Assembly (NCBI RefSeq): GCF_958979055.1
Contig: NC_084886.1
Span: 40,857,654-40,921,653 of the forward strand
DNA length: 64,000 nucleotides
Origin: Alnus glutinosa
Lineage: Eukaryota; Streptophyta; Magnoliopsida; Fagales; Betulaceae
Reading direction: 5' to 3'
Position numbers and translations under genes: made by a program. Position 1 is the first letter of the stretch; each line of letters opens with the position of its first letter. The notes beneath the pieces were generated by a model, which saw only the letters and a list, made by a program, of their open reading frames with translations, searched no databases and had not been told where the DNA came from. Below, in pieces: positions 62,609 through 64,000 of the stretch.

Positions 62609-63050
62609 CTACAAAATAAGTGGCGCTTCTTGACGTTTTTAACCTGACATTTATAAAAACGCTGGGTTAATTTTTTGTTCTATGGCTTATCTTTGTAAAA
62701 TGCCAGTTAACAAACTAAACATTTCTGGCATTTATATATGTGCCAAGAATGTTACAATTCCTTGTCATATAATTTTTTAGAAATGCTAGAACTTCTTTTA
62801 GCGTCTTTCTGATGTCCTTCTGGATGGCGTAAATTTAATTTTTTTGCTTAAAAAATTGCATTTCCTATGTCACTTTTGAGATAATTTTTTTTTTATTAAG
62901 TTTATGCCATCCAGAAGGATACCAAAAGGACGGTAGAAGGAGTTATAGCATTTCTCATAATTTTTTGTGTCACGAAAAATGTGAAAGCATTTTATGACAT
63001 TTATAAATGTGCCAATAATGTACAATTTCTTTGCATATAAGTTGATGTGC
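62609..63050. mobile_element. CACTA-like repeat sequence hosting a nested MITE
   Basis: Begins cactacaaaataagtggcg, similar to CACTA (En/Spm) termini. It contains repeated catttataaatgtgcca-type units, for example 62729-62772 and 62998-63042. The MITE at 62779-62956 sits between those units. No transposase and no second terminus recognised, so the class call is tentative. Confidence 0.4.
62769..62966. mobile_element. GAGAAATGCTA-family MITE, copy 3
   Basis: Element at 62779-62956 with termini agaaatgctagaacttctt and (complement) gagaaatgctataactcc. Inner blocks ccttctggatggc and gccatccagaagg are perfectly complementary. The 10-bp duplication ataatttttt lies at 62769-62778 and 62957-62966. 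Confidence 0.85.
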
Positions 63051-63389
63051 AAGTAAAAAAGTGTAAAATAAATTCAATTTTTTTTTAACTATGCCCACGT
63101 CATCCATCTAACAAGTCTTTAAATTTTCATCCGAGACACTAAAAACAAACATGCAGAGTATTGACTTAAGCTCATACCCCACAAACAATATGTCAATGTA
63201 TTTCATGATTTTTCAAATTTCTACATGTGAAATTCATATCCAAAAGTAATTAAGCATATTTAAACTCTCTAATTATGTGATCATGTGTTCAAAATTTCAA
63301 AATTGTCGATGAAAAGCAAATCACAGTTATAAACCAACTAATTTCTACAAAACAACAAAGATATTCACAAAGAAATTTTAAAAAATTTT

Positions 63390-64000
63390 GTACAAAATTC
63401 GGACTAAGTGTACTTCTATACCCCCAAACTTAAAATAATACATTGTCCCCAATGTGTACAAAACGAGAGCATGGTTAAGGGATAAGGAAAACCTGAATGG
63501 AAAGGTATGGCTCATAGCATACCCCCAAACTTAGATGTAAAAACACTTAACCTGAAAAACAAAACTAAAAAGAAAGTGAAAGATAACAAATATTAACAAG
63601 CATGAAATATAAACAATGAAACAAAATGAATGGGGTGCCTCCCAGGAGCGCTAAGTTTAACGTCTTCAGCCAGACCCATCAAAACTCACTGCTAATGAAT
63701 GGATTTGTGTCTAGTAGTGGTTGGGCAAAATTTATCGTTTCGTGCCCATTCGGATACTTGAGACATAGTGGATAAGGCTCTTCAGTTTTATAGTGGGTAT
63801 CAAGGAAGGGAGTGTTTGAATGTGGTGCATCAATTTGCACTCCCTTGCCCTTGGCAAGTTTTTCCTTTTCTAATTGCCCTACTGATTTGGTCATCATCTA
63901 TCCCACTTGTGGTTTAATGACTATCCCCCCACTCATAGGATTAGTAACAGGCTGACTATAGCACTTTTCTGGCTCTCTCTCATTAAATGACTTAGCTATT
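63390..64000 (-). mobile_element. Probable LTR-retrotransposon sequence, cut by window edge
   Basis: Carries landmarks I associate with plant LTR elements read in antisense: tacccccaaacttaaaataa, attgtccccaatgtg and ggggtgcctcccaggagcgc, then taagtttaacgtc. A 72-codon minus frame (63897-63679) reads MTKSVGQLEKEKLAKGKG, but no gag or pol domain is identifiable. The element continues past the window. Confidence 0.4.

Overview
This window is plant nuclear DNA. It has introns with GT-AG borders, class III peroxidases, a plastid-targeted MEP-pathway enzyme, AT-rich intergenic sequence, and many retrotransposons, MITEs and foldback elements. The protein sequences look like a woody eudicot (rosid). 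Fagales is only a guess from the GGGGTGGCC-type repeats, and I cannot fix the species.

Layout. Positions 1-16.7 kb hold a tandem pair of secretory class III peroxidase genes (1964-3932 and 9733-13068, both +). Both have the same four-exon plan. Debris of further copies surrounds them: a duplicated promoter piece at 613-672 and a 3' relic at 16174-16645 that is split by a Tourist-like MITE. A SINE and several LINE-like retroposons lie between them. A heavy-metal-associated isoprenylated protein (HIPP) gene follows at 16861-17481. From 17.6 to 34.4 kb the window is mostly mobile DNA: two long foldback elements, a decayed Ty1-copia element, a homeodomain scrap, a VARICOSE/EDC4-like C-terminal pseudogene on the minus strand, and a nearly full-length L1-type LINE with a 17-bp target duplication. 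The complete ten-exon DXS gene (1-deoxyxylulose-5-phosphate synthase) is on the minus strand at 35866-39701. From 40 to 45 kb there is a hAT transposase scrap, a Mutator-like foldback element with a GC-rich palindromic core, and a local segmental duplication with a foldback insertion in one copy.

The right third is a gene block: RPL33 (45407-45583, -), NDUFA8 of complex I (49206-55302, +, with a LINE in its 5.8-kb intron) and the SR-protein gene SCL28 (57145-61670, -). From memory, their Arabidopsis relatives are consecutive loci (AT5G18790, AT5G18800, AT5G18810), so this appears to be a conserved micro-block. The right edge (62.6-64 kb) is transposon sequence.

The genes do not form one pathway. 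The peroxidases act in the cell wall, DXS feeds plastid isoprenoid synthesis, RPL33 and NDUFA8 serve organelle translation and respiration, and SCL28 acts in nuclear splicing. I found no CRISPR, operon-like or obviously novel enzymatic system. The most unusual material is structural: long-TIR foldback elements carrying G-boxes or GC-rich palindromes, a three-copy MITE family with ~10-bp target duplications, and several retroposons whose insertion sites can be read exactly.
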